Under the pieces are notes generated by a model. The model had not been told where the DNA came from. It searched no databases and worked only from the letters and a program-made list of their open reading frames with translations. DNA of 7,657 nucleotides from an uncultured Muribaculaceae bacterium (GTDB taxonomy: Bacteria > Bacteroidota > Bacteroidia > Bacteroidales > Muribaculaceae): the NCBI GenBank assembly GCA_947177435.1, contig CAMWUM010000086.1, positions 1 through 7,657 on the forward strand, written 5' to 3'. Numbering within the stretch: position 1 is the stretch's first letter; each line of letters begins with the position of its first letter. A program made the position numbers and the translations under genes. Below are positions 6,902 to 7,657 of this stretch, one piece after another.

Positions 6902-7644
6902 TTTATGGTCAGTTTAAAGATTTTGTCGCCGCGCGAGCCAATCACCAGGCTGTTGCCGATGACCACGGGCGATGATTCGAAATTGTAGCCTATCTGCTTT
7001 GTGAGCAGTATCTCGCCGGTGGCGCCCCGGATGATGTAGGCGCGGCCGGCGCAGTCGCCGGTGAAGACAAACAGCGTGCCGTCGGCGTTGGCCAGCCCCA
7101 CGGGCGACGACCAGGAATAGTATTTCAGGTCAGTCGTGTAGACGGTACGGCCCGTGGCGCGATCCATGGCCACGAATATGCCGTTGCGCCCCGATGTGTT
7201 GAGCACGCAGTTGGCGAATACAAGGCCCTCGCAGTCGCCCGTGCCCAAGAGGGGAGAGCAGTAGTAACCGCCGTCGAAGTGCTTGCCGTCCTCCTCGACG
7301 CGCTCGGCCTCGATGCGGTTGATCCACACCTGGCGGCCGGTCAGGCCGTCGATCTTGGCGAAGTTGGCGGTGCCGATGCCCTGCTTGTCCACCTCGCAGC
7401 CGACGTAGATGTAAGGCTTGCCGTCCTCCACGGCCAGGGCGGGCGTACCGTCGATGTCGTCGCCCAGGCGGTAAACCCAGACGGGTCGCATCGAGTTGAG
7501 GTTGACGCAGAGGATATTGCCATGGTTGTCGCAGGTATAGCCGTAGTTAAGGTATGTCGGCATCGAGGCCTCGATCACGTGCGACCAGCAGCACATTCGG
7601 TTTAGGTCTGTGGATTGAAGGCGGACGGGGCCGGGGTCGACCAT
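6898..7644 (-). CDS. PQQ-like beta-propeller repeat protein, probably lacking its N-terminal half
   Basis: The 248-residue frame contains repeats of the PQQ/BamB-like propeller: NHGNILCVNLNSMRPVW (40-56), FAKIDGLTGRQVW (95-107), FVAMDRATGRTVY (157-169), AYIIRGATGEIL (202-213) and a closing GDKIFKLTI (239-247), with the usual SSP turns at 179-181 and 224-226. That makes four to five blades, too few for a closed seven- or eight-bladed propeller. It has no signal peptide and starts abruptly at MVDPGPVRL, although its family is normally exported. An in-frame TAA lies at 7653-7651, only two codons before ATG 7644. So the listed start is a formal choice; the real gene probably begins beyond the window and is interrupted, or has a sequencing frameshift here. 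Its stop overlaps the hydrolase start as ATGA. Such propellers act as scaffolds or binding proteins; no enzymatic role should be assumed. Confidence 0.8.
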   Translation of the reverse strand: MVDPGPVRLQSTDLNRMCCWSHVIEASMPTYLNYGYTCDNHGNILCVNLNSMRPVWVYRLGDDIDGTPALAVEDGKPYIYVGCEVDKQGIGTANFAKIDGLTGRQVWINRIEAERVEEDGKHFDGGYYCSPLLGTGDCEGLVFANCVLNTSGRNGIFVAMDRATGRTVYTTDLKYYSWSSPVGLANADGTLFVFTGDCAGRAYIIRGATGEILLTKQIGYNFESSPVVIGNSLVIGSRGDKIFKLTIK

Positions 7645-7657
7645 GAACGTTTACAGA

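Overview
The window looks like a chromosomal segment of a Bacteroidota (order Bacteroidales) gut-type bacterium with fairly GC-rich coding DNA. Evidence is the eukaryotic-type (GH13_8-like) branching enzyme, a signal-peptidase-II adaptor lipoprotein paired with an RND pump, a PQQ-type propeller protein and an esterase of the secreted predicted-peptidase kind, and the absence of clear Shine-Dalgarno sequences at every start, which is usual in this phylum. I cannot assign a genus from the sequence alone. All six genes are on the minus strand, so transcription runs from the right edge to the left edge.

Right part (7657 to 5031): a PQQ-like beta-propeller protein (its 5' end is suspect), an exported alpha/beta-hydrolase and an outer-membrane phospholipase A (pldA) form a tight run. 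The first two overlap by ATGA and the next pair is 2 bases apart, so they are almost certainly one transcript and translationally coupled. A 60-base gap containing an AT-rich array of six 7-bp tandem repeats then leads into glgB.

Middle (5030 to 2851): glgB, a complete glycogen branching enzyme with all GH13 catalytic residues, ends before a strong bulged hairpin that fits an intrinsic terminator. This separates glgB from the next unit.

Left part (2850 to 1): a two-gene efflux unit made of a periplasmic adaptor lipoprotein and the N-terminal 603 residues of an RND inner-membrane permease, which runs off the left edge. An outer-membrane TolC-type partner is not in view and may lie further downstream.

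I see no mobile element, CRISPR array, tRNA, rRNA or integration site, and no stretch over 300 bases lacks a gene. I found no convincing new multi-gene system. The points most worth checking are the heptamer array before glgB, a Glu in place of the usual catalytic Asn in PldA, and the abrupt start of the propeller gene after an in-frame stop.
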